Source: an uncultured Steroidobacter sp.
GTDB lineage: Bacteria; Pseudomonadota; Gammaproteobacteria; Steroidobacterales; Steroidobacteraceae
NCBI GenBank assembly: GCA_937864115.1
Contig: CALMII010000017.1
Span: 248,001-312,000 of the forward strand
Length of the DNA stretch: 64,000 nucleotides
Direction: 5' to 3'
Positions 1-8,189 of this stretch are shown here, piece after piece. The notes under the pieces are model-generated. The model made no database searches and was not told the origin of the DNA. It saw only the letters and a program-made list of their open reading frames with translations. Numbering within the stretch: the stretch's first letter is position 1; every line of letters starts with the position of its first letter. A program made the translations under genes and the position numbers.

Positions 1-72
1 GCTGCGCTGAATGAGCCGGATCTCGGCGAAAGCGACGGCGTCGCCGATCTGCAGGCCTCCCGCAAGGGCTGA
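1..72 (+). CDS. C-terminal tail of an unidentified protein (partial)
   Basis: An open frame runs from base 1 to a TGA at 70-72 and encodes 23 residues ending ADLQASRKG. Codon use is strongly G/C at the third position, as in the neighbouring genes. It lies upstream of and in the same direction as the thiolase, so it could belong to the same catabolic cluster. Too little is present to name a family, and a short chance frame cannot be excluded. Confidence 0.4.
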   Translation, partial: AALNEPDLGESDGVADLQASRKG

Positions 73-158
73 TTTTGCTGCGGCGGGAGCTTGACCGCCC
101 CTTGCAGCATTGGTTACAAGCCCCGCCTCCATTCTGATCAGCAGACCGGGATACACGC

Positions 159-1337
159 ATGAGCGACGAAGTTTTCATTGCATCGGCCCGCCGCACACCC
201 ATCGGTGCATTTCAGGGCGCACTTGCGCCGCTGAGTTCGCCGCAGATCGGCGCCGCCGCGATTCGCGCCGCGCTCGACGATTCGGGCCTCTCCGGCGAGC
301 AGATCGAAGAAGCCATCATCGGCTGCGTGCTCATGGCCGGCATCGGCCAGGCGCCGGGCCGTCAGGCCGTGCTCGCTGCGGGCCTGCCGCTGGGCGTGCC
401 GGTGTCCACCGTCAACAAGATGTGCGGTTCGGGACTCAAGGCCGTGATGATGGCCGCCGACCAGATCCGCGCGGGATCGGCAAATGCCGTGCTCGCCGGC
501 GGCATCGAGTCCATGACCAATGCGCCGTACCTGATTCCGAAAGCCCGCGCCGGCCTGCGCATGGGCCATGCGGAAATCCTCGATCACATGTTCTTCGACG
601 GCCTGCAGAGTCCGTTCGACGGCAAGATGATGGGCCATTTCGCCGATCAGACCGCCGCCAAGTACGGCATCACGCGCGAAGAAATGGACACCTTCGCCGC
701 CGAGTCCGTGCGTCGCTCGCTCGTCGCCGTCGAGCAGGGCAAGTTCAAGCGCGAGATCGCCGCCGTCACGATCAAGGATCGCAAGGGCGAGCGCGTGTTC
801 GATCAGGACGAAACGCCGTTCACCTGCGACATCAAGAAAATCCCGAGCCTGAAGCCGGCCTTCAACAAGGACGGCACGGTCACGGCCGCCAGCTCATCGT
901 CAATTTCCGACGGCGCCGCCGCGCTCGTGCTCGCCTCCGGCGCGCTGATCAAGCAGCGCGGCCTCAAGCCGCTCGCCCGCGTCGTCGGTTACACCAGCCA
1001 CGCGCAGGCGCCCGAGTGGTTCACGACGGCCCCGGTCGGTGCGATCAAGTCACTGCTGGAAAAGACGGGCTGGAAAGCCGGCGACGTCGATCTGTATGAA
1101 GTGAACGAAGCCTTTGCCGTCGTGGCAATGGCTGCAATCAAGGACCTCGGCCTCGACCACGCTCGCGTCAACGTCAACGGCGGCGCCTGCGCGCTGGGTC
1201 ATCCGATCGGTGCCACCGGCGCGCGCATCCTCACGACGCTGATTCATGCGCTCAAGGATCGCGGCGGCAAGCGCGGCATCGCCTCGCTGTGCATTGGCGG
1301 CGGCGAAGCGACGGCACTGGCGGTCGAACTGGTCTGA
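159..1337 (+). CDS. Acetyl-CoA C-acyltransferase (thiolase)
   Basis: A 392-residue thiolase, the usual family length, catalysing CoA-dependent cleavage of 3-ketoacyl-CoA (or the reverse condensation) in the cytoplasm. The nucleophilic Cys is at about residue 89 in NKMCGSGLKAV, the His at about 348 in GGACALGHPIGATG, and the second Cys at about 378 in CIGGGEATAL, so all catalytic positions are intact. The neighbouring genes (acyl-CoA dehydrogenase, 3-hydroxyacyl-CoA dehydrogenase-like SDR, CoA transferase further on) fit a degradative thiolase acting on acetoacetyl-CoA, 2-methylacetoacetyl-CoA or 3-ketoacyl-CoA. Exact chain specificity is not readable from sequence. It converges on the regulator gene, with a hairpin-forming repeat between the two stop codons. 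Confidence 0.93.
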   Translation: MSDEVFIASARRTPIGAFQGALAPLSSPQIGAAAIRAALDDSGLSGEQIEEAIIGCVLMAGIGQAPGRQAVLAAGLPLGVPVSTVNKMCGSGLKAVMMAADQIRAGSANAVLAGGIESMTNAPYLIPKARAGLRMGHAEILDHMFFDGLQSPFDGKMMGHFADQTAAKYGITREEMDTFAAESVRRSLVAVEQGKFKREIAAVTIKDRKGERVFDQDETPFTCDIKKIPSLKPAFNKDGTVTAASSSSISDGAAALVLASGALIKQRGLKPLARVVGYTSHAQAPEWFTTAPVGAIKSLLEKTGWKAGDVDLYEVNEAFAVVAMAAIKDLGLDHARVNVNGGACALGHPIGATGARILTTLIHALKDRGGKRGIASLCIGGGEATALAVELV

Positions 1338-1345
1338 TCAAGAAA

Positions 1346-1430
1346 AATAGCCGCAAAAAAGCGCAAACGACACAAGGTAAAGACGTTTTGGATTCTTGCT
1401 TTGTGTTTCTTGCGCCTTTTTGCGGCCATT
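1346..1430. repeat. GCCGCAAAAA-type inverted repeat, copy 1
   Basis: Left arm AATAGCCGCAAAAAAGCGC and right arm GCGCCTTTTTGCGGCCATT are near-perfect reverse complements about 45 bases apart. The element sits exactly between the convergent stop codons of the thiolase and the FCD regulator. Related elements lie at 22564-22660 and 24727-24826. The A- and T-rich arms could make it act as a bidirectional terminator. Confidence 0.75.
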
Positions 1431-1439
1431 AATTCCTAA

Positions 1440-2258
1440 CTAAATCGACACCAGCGCGTCGGGTGCAATGCCCGCCACTTCATAACCGCGCTTGAAGTCG
1501 CGCACGTGCTTCGCCATCCACTTGCGCGCCTCCTCCGCATCGCGGTTCTGCAACGCGGCGATGATCTTCTGCTGGGCGGCGACGATGCGTGAGCGGGCCT
1601 GCGGCACGCGATCGACCATCAACGCCAGCGACGGCGCCAGCACCTGGGCCAGCGAGTGCTTGGCCAGCATCAGCACCTTGTTGCGTGCGCAGACGCCGAT
1701 CTGTTCGAAGAACCCAGCGACCAGTTCCACCGCGACGTCGGCGCGCGGCTCCGCGATGAATGCCTGACTGACGCGCACGAGCGTGTCGATATCGCCGGGC
1801 GTGCGGCGCGTCGCCGCCATGGCCGCGACCTCGGGCTCGATCACCATCATCGCTTCCCACACTTCGACGAACGACACCTCGTGCAGCACGAGCGCCTGTC
1901 GCATTCCCGAAGCGACCTTGTCGGCGTGCGGCCGACTCACGATCAGACGTTTCGCCCCTTGCGGACGCATGACCAGCCCTGCGCTTTCCAGCTGGCGCAA
2001 TGCCTCGCGCACCGTCGAGCGATGCACGCGGAACTGCTGTGCCAGATCGAGTTCCGGCGGCAGCGGGTCGCCATCCTTCAGGACGCGCGAGAGGATCTTC
2101 GCCTCGATTGCCGCGGACACCCTGGTATACGCCGGCTCGCGTTCGACCGGCTCGAACAGGCTGGCCGGCGCGGCAAGGCCGCCGGATTCCTGATCCGCTG
2201 CTGCTGCGACGCCGCGACGGGCCTTCGGTCGGGATACATTTTTTGTGCGCGTTGACAT
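1440..2258 (-). CDS. GntR-family transcriptional regulator with FCD domain
   Basis: A 272-residue FadR-subfamily repressor/activator. Residues about 43-108 form the winged helix-turn-helix ([20 protein letters not shown]), and about 118-265 the helical FCD ligand-binding domain with Arg, Glu and His residues that commonly bind a metal or acid ligand. I chose the ATG at 2258, since upstream in-frame codons overlap the divergent acyl-CoA dehydrogenase. The two genes share a promoter region of about 60 bases. Because of this arrangement it probably controls the dehydrogenase, perhaps also the adjacent SDR and thiolase genes, in response to an acyl-CoA or organic acid. Branched-chain catabolism is often governed by the MerR-type LiuR, so an FCD regulator here would be a different solution. 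Confidence 0.88.
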   Translation of the reverse strand: MSTRTKNVSRPKARRGVAAAADQESGGLAAPASLFEPVEREPAYTRVSAAIEAKILSRVLKDGDPLPPELDLAQQFRVHRSTVREALRQLESAGLVMRPQGAKRLIVSRPHADKVASGMRQALVLHEVSFVEVWEAMMVIEPEVAAMAATRRTPGDIDTLVRVSQAFIAEPRADVAVELVAGFFEQIGVCARNKVLMLAKHSLAQVLAPSLALMVDRVPQARSRIVAAQQKIIAALQNRDAEEARKWMAKHVRDFKRGYEVAGIAPDALVSI

Positions 2259-2316
2259 GGTGCCGGATTGTCCGACAATGCGACATCGTTCCTCAACCCT
2301 GCCCGCGAGGATACCC

Positions 2317-3477
2317 GTGTTGGAAGATTTCGACTTCGGACTCGGCGAGGACATCGACACCCTGCGCACGACGGTCGCGCAGTTTGCGCACGACCGCATT
2401 GCGCCGCTGGCCGCGGACATCGACCGCGAGAACCGCTTTCCGCGCGAACTGTGGCCGCAGATGGGCGAACTGGGCCTGCTGGGACTCACGGTCGAGGACG
2501 AGTACGGCGGCGCCGGCATGGGCTATCTCGCGCATGTCGTCGCCATGGAAGAAATCAGCCGCGCCTCGGCATCGGTCGGGCTTTCCTACGGTGCGCACTC
2601 CAACCTGTGCGTCAACCAGTTGCGGCGCTGGGGCACCGCGGATCAGAAACGCAAATACCTGCCGCCGCTGATTTCGGGCGAGCACGTCGGCGCGCTCGCC
2701 ATGAGCGAACCGGGCGCCGGATCGGACGTCGTCGGCATGCGCACACGCGCCGAAAAACGCGACGACGGTTTCATCCTCAACGGCTCGAAGATGTGGATCA
2801 CCAACGGACCGGTCGCCGACACGCTCGTCGTGTACGCCACGCTCGATCCGTCGCTGGCGGCACGCGGCATCACGGCGTTCATCATCGAACGCGGCATGCC
2901 TGGCTTCAGCACCGCGCAGAAGCTCGACAAGCTCGGCATGCGCGGCTCCGACACCTGCGAACTCGTGTTCAGGGACTGTCACGTACCGGCAGCCAACGTG
3001 CTGCACAAGGAAGGGTTCGGCGCGGAAGTGCTGATGAGCGGGCTCGACTACGAACGCGTCGTGCTCGCCGGCGGTCCGCTGGGCATCATGCGCGCCTGTC
3101 TGGATCACGTGATGCCCTACGTTCACGAACGCAAACAGTTCGGCCGCCCGATCGGCACCTTCCAGCTCATGCAGGGCAAGGTTGCCGACATGTACACGAC
3201 CATGAATGCCTGTCGCGCCTATGTATATGCCGTGGCGCGCGCCTGCGACCGCGGCCAGATCACGCGCTTCGATGCCGCAGGATGCATCCTGCAAGCCTCC
3301 GAGAAAGCCACGCTGCTGGCACTCGACGCCATTCAGGCGCTCGGCGGCAATGGCTACATCAACGACTACCCCACCGGTCGCCTGCTGCGCGATGCGAAGC
3401 TGTACGAGATCGGCGCCGGCACCAGTGAAATCCGGCGCATGCTGATCGGGCGGGAACTGTTCGAAGCTACTGCCTGA
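2317..3477 (+). CDS. Acyl-CoA dehydrogenase, isovaleryl-CoA dehydrogenase type
   Basis: FAD flavoprotein of about 386 residues that oxidises an acyl-CoA to the enoyl-CoA and passes electrons to ETF. The N-terminal stretch ([16 protein letters not shown]), the flavin-binding [13 protein letters not shown] and WITNGP motifs, the catalytic Glu at about residue 246 in [13 protein letters not shown], and the C-terminal [13 protein letters not shown] signature match isovaleryl-CoA dehydrogenase closely, including placement of Glu in the helix typical of that branch. I chose GTG 2317 because GAGG lies 6-8 bases upstream; ATG 2278 in the same frame (399 residues) is the alternative and lacks a convincing ribosome site. 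It is divergent from the FCD regulator. Likely role: leucine degradation. ETF-quinone oxidoreductase is encoded at 8190. Confidence 0.9.
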   Translation: MLEDFDFGLGEDIDTLRTTVAQFAHDRIAPLAADIDRENRFPRELWPQMGELGLLGLTVEDEYGGAGMGYLAHVVAMEEISRASASVGLSYGAHSNLCVNQLRRWGTADQKRKYLPPLISGEHVGALAMSEPGAGSDVVGMRTRAEKRDDGFILNGSKMWITNGPVADTLVVYATLDPSLAARGITAFIIERGMPGFSTAQKLDKLGMRGSDTCELVFRDCHVPAANVLHKEGFGAEVLMSGLDYERVVLAGGPLGIMRACLDHVMPYVHERKQFGRPIGTFQLMQGKVADMYTTMNACRAYVYAVARACDRGQITRFDAAGCILQASEKATLLALDAIQALGGNGYINDYPTGRLLRDAKLYEIGAGTSEIRRMLIGRELFEATA

Positions 3478-3490
3478 TCCTCAATCTCTT

Positions 3491-3571
3491 CTGTGGGGCC
3501 GGCTTCAGCCGGCGCTGAGGAGTCAGGCTAAAGCCTGACCTACAAGCCTGACCTACAAGCCCGACCTACAG
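3491..3571. repeat. REP-like paired palindrome, copy 1, with 13-bp tandem extension
   Basis: CTGTGGGGCCGGCTTCAGCC starts the element. It combines the palindrome GCCGGCTTCAGCCGGC with GTCAGGCTAAAGCCTGAC followed by CTACA, in opposite orientation. The right end continues as three tandem 13-mers (AAGCCTGACCTAC twice, then AAGCCCGACCTAC) at 3531-3569. It lies in the 196-base gap before the first SDR gene. Confidence 0.85.
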
Positions 3572-3673
3572 GAGAGGCCGTTTTTCCATGATGCAGTCGT
3601 CGTTGCCGGGGGCTTTGTGCGTCGCAAGAAAGCGGCTACCATCCGGCGCCCTGCAACGTTTTGAGGTACGGCA

Positions 3674-4435
3674 ATGCAGCTCGACGGCAAGTTGGTAGCG
3701 ATCACCGGCGGTGGCCGCGGCATCGGCCGCGCCATGGCCCTGGCATTCGCAGCAAAGCACGCCAATCTCGCCCTTCTCGATCTGCATCAAGCCGATCTCG
3801 ACACCACCCGCGCCGAGTGCGAAGCGCTGGGCGTGCAGGCCCGCACCTATCTATGCAACGTGAGCCGCGAAGACGAGGTCGCGAACACGCTGGATGCCGT
3901 CGTCCGCGACTTCGGCCGGCTCGACGTGATGATCAACAATGCCGGCATCACCAAGGACGCCATGCTGGTCAAAGTCCAGGACGGCAAGGTCGTCGGCAAG
4001 ATGTCGAAGGATCAGTGGCAGGCCGTCATCGACGTGAATCTCACCGGCGTGTTCCTCGGCGCCCGCGAAGCCGCCGCGCGCATGATCACGCTCGGCAATG
4101 GCGGCGTGATCATCAGCACCTCCAGCATCTCCCGTGCCGGCAACATGGGGCAGTCGAACTACTCCGCCGCGAAGGCCGGCGTCGCCGCGATGACGGTCGT
4201 GTGGGCGAAGGAACTGGCCCGCTACGGCATTCGCGCCGGCGCCATCGCCCCCGGCTTCACGCGTACCGAGATCCTCGACGCGATGAAACCCGAGATGATC
4301 GAACGCGCCGTCGCTGCCGTGCCGCTCAAGCGGATGGCCGATCCCGCCGAAATGGCGCACGCTGCGATCTTCATCGCCGAGAACGATTTCTTTTCCGGTC
4401 GCGTCATCGAGCTCGATGGCGCGCAGCGCATCTAG
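3674..4435 (+). CDS. Short-chain dehydrogenase/reductase (FabG-like)
   Basis: A 253-residue classical SDR. The cofactor-binding TGGGRGIG is at residues 11-18, NNAG lies in the middle, and the catalytic YxxxK is Tyr163-Lys167 (NYSAAKAG) preceded by the Ser of STSSIS. The length and PGFTRTEI segment match FabG-type 3-oxoacyl reductases and 3-hydroxyacyl-CoA dehydrogenases. A GAGG ribosome site stands just upstream of the ATG. Gene context (acyl-CoA dehydrogenase upstream, a second SDR 28 bases downstream) favours a catabolic 3-hydroxyacyl-CoA oxidation role over fatty acid synthesis, but the substrate is unknown. Confidence 0.85.
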   Translation: MQLDGKLVAITGGGRGIGRAMALAFAAKHANLALLDLHQADLDTTRAECEALGVQARTYLCNVSREDEVANTLDAVVRDFGRLDVMINNAGITKDAMLVKVQDGKVVGKMSKDQWQAVIDVNLTGVFLGAREAAARMITLGNGGVIISTSSISRAGNMGQSNYSAAKAGVAAMTVVWAKELARYGIRAGAIAPGFTRTEILDAMKPEMIERAVAAVPLKRMADPAEMAHAAIFIAENDFFSGRVIELDGAQRI

Positions 4436-4463
4436 TAACAGCGCATTTATCGAGGAAGCAAGC

Positions 4464-5231
4464 ATGAAGTTGAATCAGGTGCGCGCCGTCATCACCGGCG
4501 GCGCTTCGGGACTCGGCAACGCGGTGGCGTCCCGCATCGTTGCCGCCGGCGGCCAGGTCACGCTGCTCGACGTGAACCAGGAAGCCGGCGAAGCCGCGGC
4601 CAAGGCACTCGGCGCTTCGGCGCGATTCCAGAAAGTCGACGTGACCAACGAATCCGCCGTCAACGCCGCCGTGGCCGCGGCCCACAGCTCGATGGGCGGC
4701 CTCAATGCCGCCGTCAATTGCGCCGGCATCGCCACGGCGCGCCGCACCATCAACAAGGAAGGCGCCATTCCCGGCGATGCCTTCCGCAAAGTCATCGAAG
4801 TGAACCTGATCGGCACCGTGAACGTCGCCAAGGCAGCCGCTGCGATCATGCAGGCGAACACGCCGAATGAAGAAGGCGAGCGCGGCGTCATCGTCATGAC
4901 CGCGTCGGTCGCGGCATTCGACGGCCAGATCGGCCAGATCGCGTATTCCGCCTCGAAGGCCGGCATCGTCGGCATGACGCTGCCGATGGCACGCGACCTG
5001 TCCTCGCTCGGCATCCGCGTCATGACCGTTGCGCCGGGCATCTTCAAGACGCCGATGATGGCCGCCATGCCGCAGGAAACCCAGGATTCGCTCGGCAGGC
5101 AGGTGCCGTTCCCGTCGCGCCTCGGCCGGCCCGACGAATACGCCGCACTCGTCGCGCACATTCTCGAGAACTCGATGCTCAACGGCGAAACCATCCGCCT
5201 CGACGGCGCGATCCGCATGGCGCCGAAGTGA
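4464..5231 (+). CDS. SDR resembling 3-hydroxyacyl-CoA dehydrogenase type II (HSD10-like)
   Basis: A 255-residue SDR with TGGASGLG at residues 11-18, NCAGIATA in the middle, and Tyr161/Lys165 in AYSASKAG. The [31 protein letters not shown] and [14 protein letters not shown] segments are characteristic of the HSD17B10 group, which oxidises 3-hydroxy-2-methylbutyryl-CoA and short 3-hydroxyacyl-CoAs with NAD+. The start was set to ATG 4464 because GAGGAAG lies 7-12 bases upstream; a longer reading would overlap the preceding SDR. With the thiolase this would give the last two steps of isoleucine degradation. Some members also act on hydroxysteroids, so a steroid substrate is possible. Confidence 0.87.
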   Translation: MKLNQVRAVITGGASGLGNAVASRIVAAGGQVTLLDVNQEAGEAAAKALGASARFQKVDVTNESAVNAAVAAAHSSMGGLNAAVNCAGIATARRTINKEGAIPGDAFRKVIEVNLIGTVNVAKAAAAIMQANTPNEEGERGVIVMTASVAAFDGQIGQIAYSASKAGIVGMTLPMARDLSSLGIRVMTVAPGIFKTPMMAAMPQETQDSLGRQVPFPSRLGRPDEYAALVAHILENSMLNGETIRLDGAIRMAPK

Positions 5232-5254
5232 GCTGTATCAACGATTCGCTCTGC

Positions 5255-5311
5255 CTGTGGGGCCGGCTTCAGCCGGCCTGAGGATTGTCAGGCTGAAGCC
5301 TGACCTACAGG
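5255..5311. repeat. REP-like paired palindrome, copy 2
   Basis: CTGTGGGGCCGGCTTCAGCC is followed after a few bases by GTCAGGCTGAAGCCTGAC and CTACAG. The two palindromes face each other, as in copy 1. The element lies between the HSD10-like gene and the first M16 peptidase gene, 50 bases before the latter's start codon. Confidence 0.85.
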
Positions 5312-5360
5312 AAGAAGCAGCACCCGAGCGTTCCATCAGCGATCCGGAGGAAGCACGTCG

Positions 5361-6770
5361 ATGAAGCACTTCGCCATCTGCCTGATCCTGGCGTTCTCAA
5401 TGGGCGCGCCTCCGGCGACGGCAAAGGACGAGACGCCGGTGGCGGCGCTGAACGTTCCCGTCGAGTACTACAAGCTCGACAACGGTCTGCGCGTCGTGCT
5501 CTCCGCGGACCACTCGGTGCCGCTGGCCACCATCGGCATCTACTACAACATCGGCTTCCGCATCGAGCCGAAGGATCGCACCGGCTTCGCGCACCTCTTC
5601 GAGCACCTGATGTTCCAGGGCTCGAAGAATCTCGCCAAGGGACAGTTCTTCAAGCTGGTGCAGGGCCTCGGCGGCACGCTCAACGGCTCCACGCGCTTCG
5701 ACTTCACCAACTATTACGAAGCCTTCCCGTCCAATGCGCTCGAATCGATGCTGTGGGCCGAAGCCGACCGCATGCGCAGTCTCGACATCACGCAGGAGAA
5801 CCTGGCCAACCAGCAGGGCGTGGTGAAAGAGGAAGTGAAGGTCAACGTCCTCAATCGGCCCTATGGCGGCTTTCCGTGGCTGCAGCTGCCGCAGTACGCG
5901 AATACCAACTGGTACAACGCGCACAACTTCTACGGCGACCTGCAGCACATCGACGCCGCGACGCTCGACGATGCTCGCGCCTTCTTCAAGACCTACTACG
6001 TTCCCAGCAATGCCGTGCTCGTGGTGGCCGGCGATTTCGAAACCGCGCAGACGAAAAAGTGGATCGAGCAGTACTTCGGCAAGATCCCGCGCGGCGCCGT
6101 GACGCCGCTGCCGGACATCGCCGAGCCGCGCCAGACGAAGGAGAAGCGCGCCAGCATTACCGACGCCCTCGCGCCGCGCCCTGCCCTCGCCGTCGGCTAT
6201 CACGTGCCGCCGCGCTGGACCCCCGAACACTTCGCCTTCGGACTCATCGATGAACTGCTGCTGCAGGGTCAATCCTCGCGCCTGCATCAGGACCTGGTGC
6301 AGAAACGCGGCTACACCGACAGCGTCTCCGGCGGCATCAACCTGCTCGGCAACATGTTCAACTACAGCGGGCCGATGCTCTGGTCCGCCTCGCTGATCCA
6401 TGATCCGACGACCACGACGGATCAGATCCTCTCGGCCTTCGACGAGAACATCGAGCGCATCCGTACCGAGCCGGTGACGCAGACGGAACTCGATCGCGCG
6501 CGCCGCACGATCCGCTCCCAGCTCTACGACCTGGTCGGTTCCAGCACGCGGCTCGGGCTCGTCGACCTGCTCGCCTGCTTCGCACTCTTCGACGACGATC
6601 CGGCGCGCATCAATCGCATCGAGGCGGAATTCGCCAAGGTCACGCCCGACCTGGTGAAGAAGACGGCGCAGGAATATCTGCGCAGGGACAATCGGACCGT
6701 GCTGCTGGTCGAACCGGCCCGATCTGTCGAACCGGACAGGCCCGCTGCTCCTGCGGAGGCTGCGAAATGA
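5361..6770 (+). CDS. Secreted M16-family zinc metallopeptidase (catalytic subunit)
   Basis: A 469-residue M16B peptidase. It begins with a signal peptide (MKHFAICLILAFSMGAPPATA). The zinc motif HLFEH is at residues 78-82 with the distal Glu of VVKEEVK at about 157-158, the expected spacing for an HxxEH-x(about 75)-E inverzincin. A strong GGAGGAAG ribosome site precedes the ATG. The stop overlaps the start of a second M16 gene by four bases, and such pairs form a heterodimer in which one subunit carries zinc. It probably degrades peptides in the periplasm; the substrate is unknown. Confidence 0.92.
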   Translation: MKHFAICLILAFSMGAPPATAKDETPVAALNVPVEYYKLDNGLRVVLSADHSVPLATIGIYYNIGFRIEPKDRTGFAHLFEHLMFQGSKNLAKGQFFKLVQGLGGTLNGSTRFDFTNYYEAFPSNALESMLWAEADRMRSLDITQENLANQQGVVKEEVKVNVLNRPYGGFPWLQLPQYANTNWYNAHNFYGDLQHIDAATLDDARAFFKTYYVPSNAVLVVAGDFETAQTKKWIEQYFGKIPRGAVTPLPDIAEPRQTKEKRASITDALAPRPALAVGYHVPPRWTPEHFAFGLIDELLLQGQSSRLHQDLVQKRGYTDSVSGGINLLGNMFNYSGPMLWSASLIHDPTTTTDQILSAFDENIERIRTEPVTQTELDRARRTIRSQLYDLVGSSTRLGLVDLLACFALFDDDPARINRIEAEFAKVTPDLVKKTAQEYLRRDNRTVLLVEPARSVEPDRPAAPAEAAK

Positions 6771-8167
6771 AGGCGCTGCGAATCACGCTGATCGGAATCG
6801 TTGCGACTCTGGCGACGCAGACAGCGCTTGCGCAGGAAGCGCCGCCACGTCCGGGCCCACCGCGTGCCTTTCAGTTGCCGACGCCGGCGACGACCGCGCT
6901 GCCGAATGGCCTCAAGACGACGTTCGTGGACTTCGGCGTCGTGCCGAAGGCGACGATCGCCATCGCCGTCCGCACCGGCAATCTCAATGAAGGCCAGCAG
7001 GTGTGGCTGGCCGATCTCACCGCGGATCTGCTGAAGGAAGGAACGGCGAAGCGCACGGCGCAGCAGATCGCCGAAGCGGCCACCTTGATGGGCGGCGAAC
7101 TCGGCATTTCCGCCGGCCCCGACCAGACTTTCCTGCAGCTCGACGTGCTCGCCGAATACGTGCCCGACGCCATCGCGCTGCTGGCCGAAGTGCTGACGCA
7201 GCCGAAGCTGCCGGAGAGCGAACTGCCGCGCATTCGCCAGGATTACACCCGCAACCTCAGCGTCGCCCTGACGCAGCCGCAGGCACTCGCCAGCGCGGCG
7301 ATGGCCGGGCTGCTGTACGGCGATCATCCGTACGGCAAGACGTTTCCGACACCGGAACAGCTGCAGAGCTACACGATCGACGACATCCGCAAGTACTACG
7401 ACGGCAACTTCGGCGCACGCCGCACGCAGATCTACATCGCCGGCAGGTTCGATCGCGCGACGGCGCAGAAAGCCATCGAAGAAACGCTCGGCACATGGCG
7501 CGAAGGCGCCGCGCCGCTGGAACTGCCGCCGGTCGAGGCGGGATCGCGTCGACTGACGCTCATCGATCGTCCTGGCGCGCCGCAATCGACACTGCGCATC
7601 GGCAAGCGCGTCATCGACATGCGCCAGCCGGATTTCATGGCGCTGTCGGTGACCAACTCGCTGCTGGGCGGCGTGCTGACTTCGCGCATCACCATGAACC
7701 TGCGCGAAGACAAGGGCTGGGCCTACTCGCCGGGCAGCGGCCTGGAAACGAAGTATCACCAGGTCACCTGGATCGAGAACGCCGACATCAAGTCCGCCTC
7801 GACCGGCCCCGCGATCACCGAAGTGTTCAAGGAAATCGAACTGCTGCGCGCGCAGCCGCCGACCGAGCCCGAACTCACGGCCATCAAGAACTATCGCAAC
7901 GGCACGTTCGTGATGGGCACGGCGAGCCGCGGCGGCCTGATCGGCCAGCTCGCGCAGATGGACCTGCAGGGCCTGCCGTCCGACTGGCTGACCACGTTTC
8001 CGCAGCGCATGTACGCCGTGACGCCGGCGCAGATCACGAAGGCAGCGCGCGATCATCTCGATCCGAAGCGCATGTCGGTCGTCGTCGTCGGTGACCTGCA
8101 GACGGTCCGGCCGCAACTCGAGGCCATCGCCTCGCTGCGCGAGATTCTTCCCCCGGTTTCCAAATAA
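6767..8167 (+). CDS. Secreted M16-family peptidase, non-catalytic subunit
   Basis: A 466-residue M16 homologue with a signal peptide (ITLIGIVATLATQTALAQ). Where the active subunit has HxxEH this one reads LADLTADLLKEGT, so the zinc ligands are missing. The C-terminal half keeps the M16 substrate-clamp region (LREDKGWAYSPGSG, with the Arg and Tyr typical of substrate binding). Its ATG overlaps the TGA of the upstream catalytic subunit, implying translational coupling and one-to-one production. This matches the known architecture of paired M16B peptidases in which the second chain contributes only to the chamber. Confidence 0.9.
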   Translation: MKALRITLIGIVATLATQTALAQEAPPRPGPPRAFQLPTPATTALPNGLKTTFVDFGVVPKATIAIAVRTGNLNEGQQVWLADLTADLLKEGTAKRTAQQIAEAATLMGGELGISAGPDQTFLQLDVLAEYVPDAIALLAEVLTQPKLPESELPRIRQDYTRNLSVALTQPQALASAAMAGLLYGDHPYGKTFPTPEQLQSYTIDDIRKYYDGNFGARRTQIYIAGRFDRATAQKAIEETLGTWREGAAPLELPPVEAGSRRLTLIDRPGAPQSTLRIGKRVIDMRQPDFMALSVTNSLLGGVLTSRITMNLREDKGWAYSPGSGLETKYHQVTWIENADIKSASTGPAITEVFKEIELLRAQPPTEPELTAIKNYRNGTFVMGTASRGGLIGQLAQMDLQGLPSDWLTTFPQRMYAVTPAQITKAARDHLDPKRMSVVVVGDLQTVRPQLEAIASLREILPPVSK

Positions 8168-8189
8168 CAGCCACACCCAATACGCACGT

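Noticed and set aside
3491..3571. Could the REP-like repeats be a CRISPR array?
   Set aside because: Units are short palindromes without regular unique spacers and no cas gene is present.
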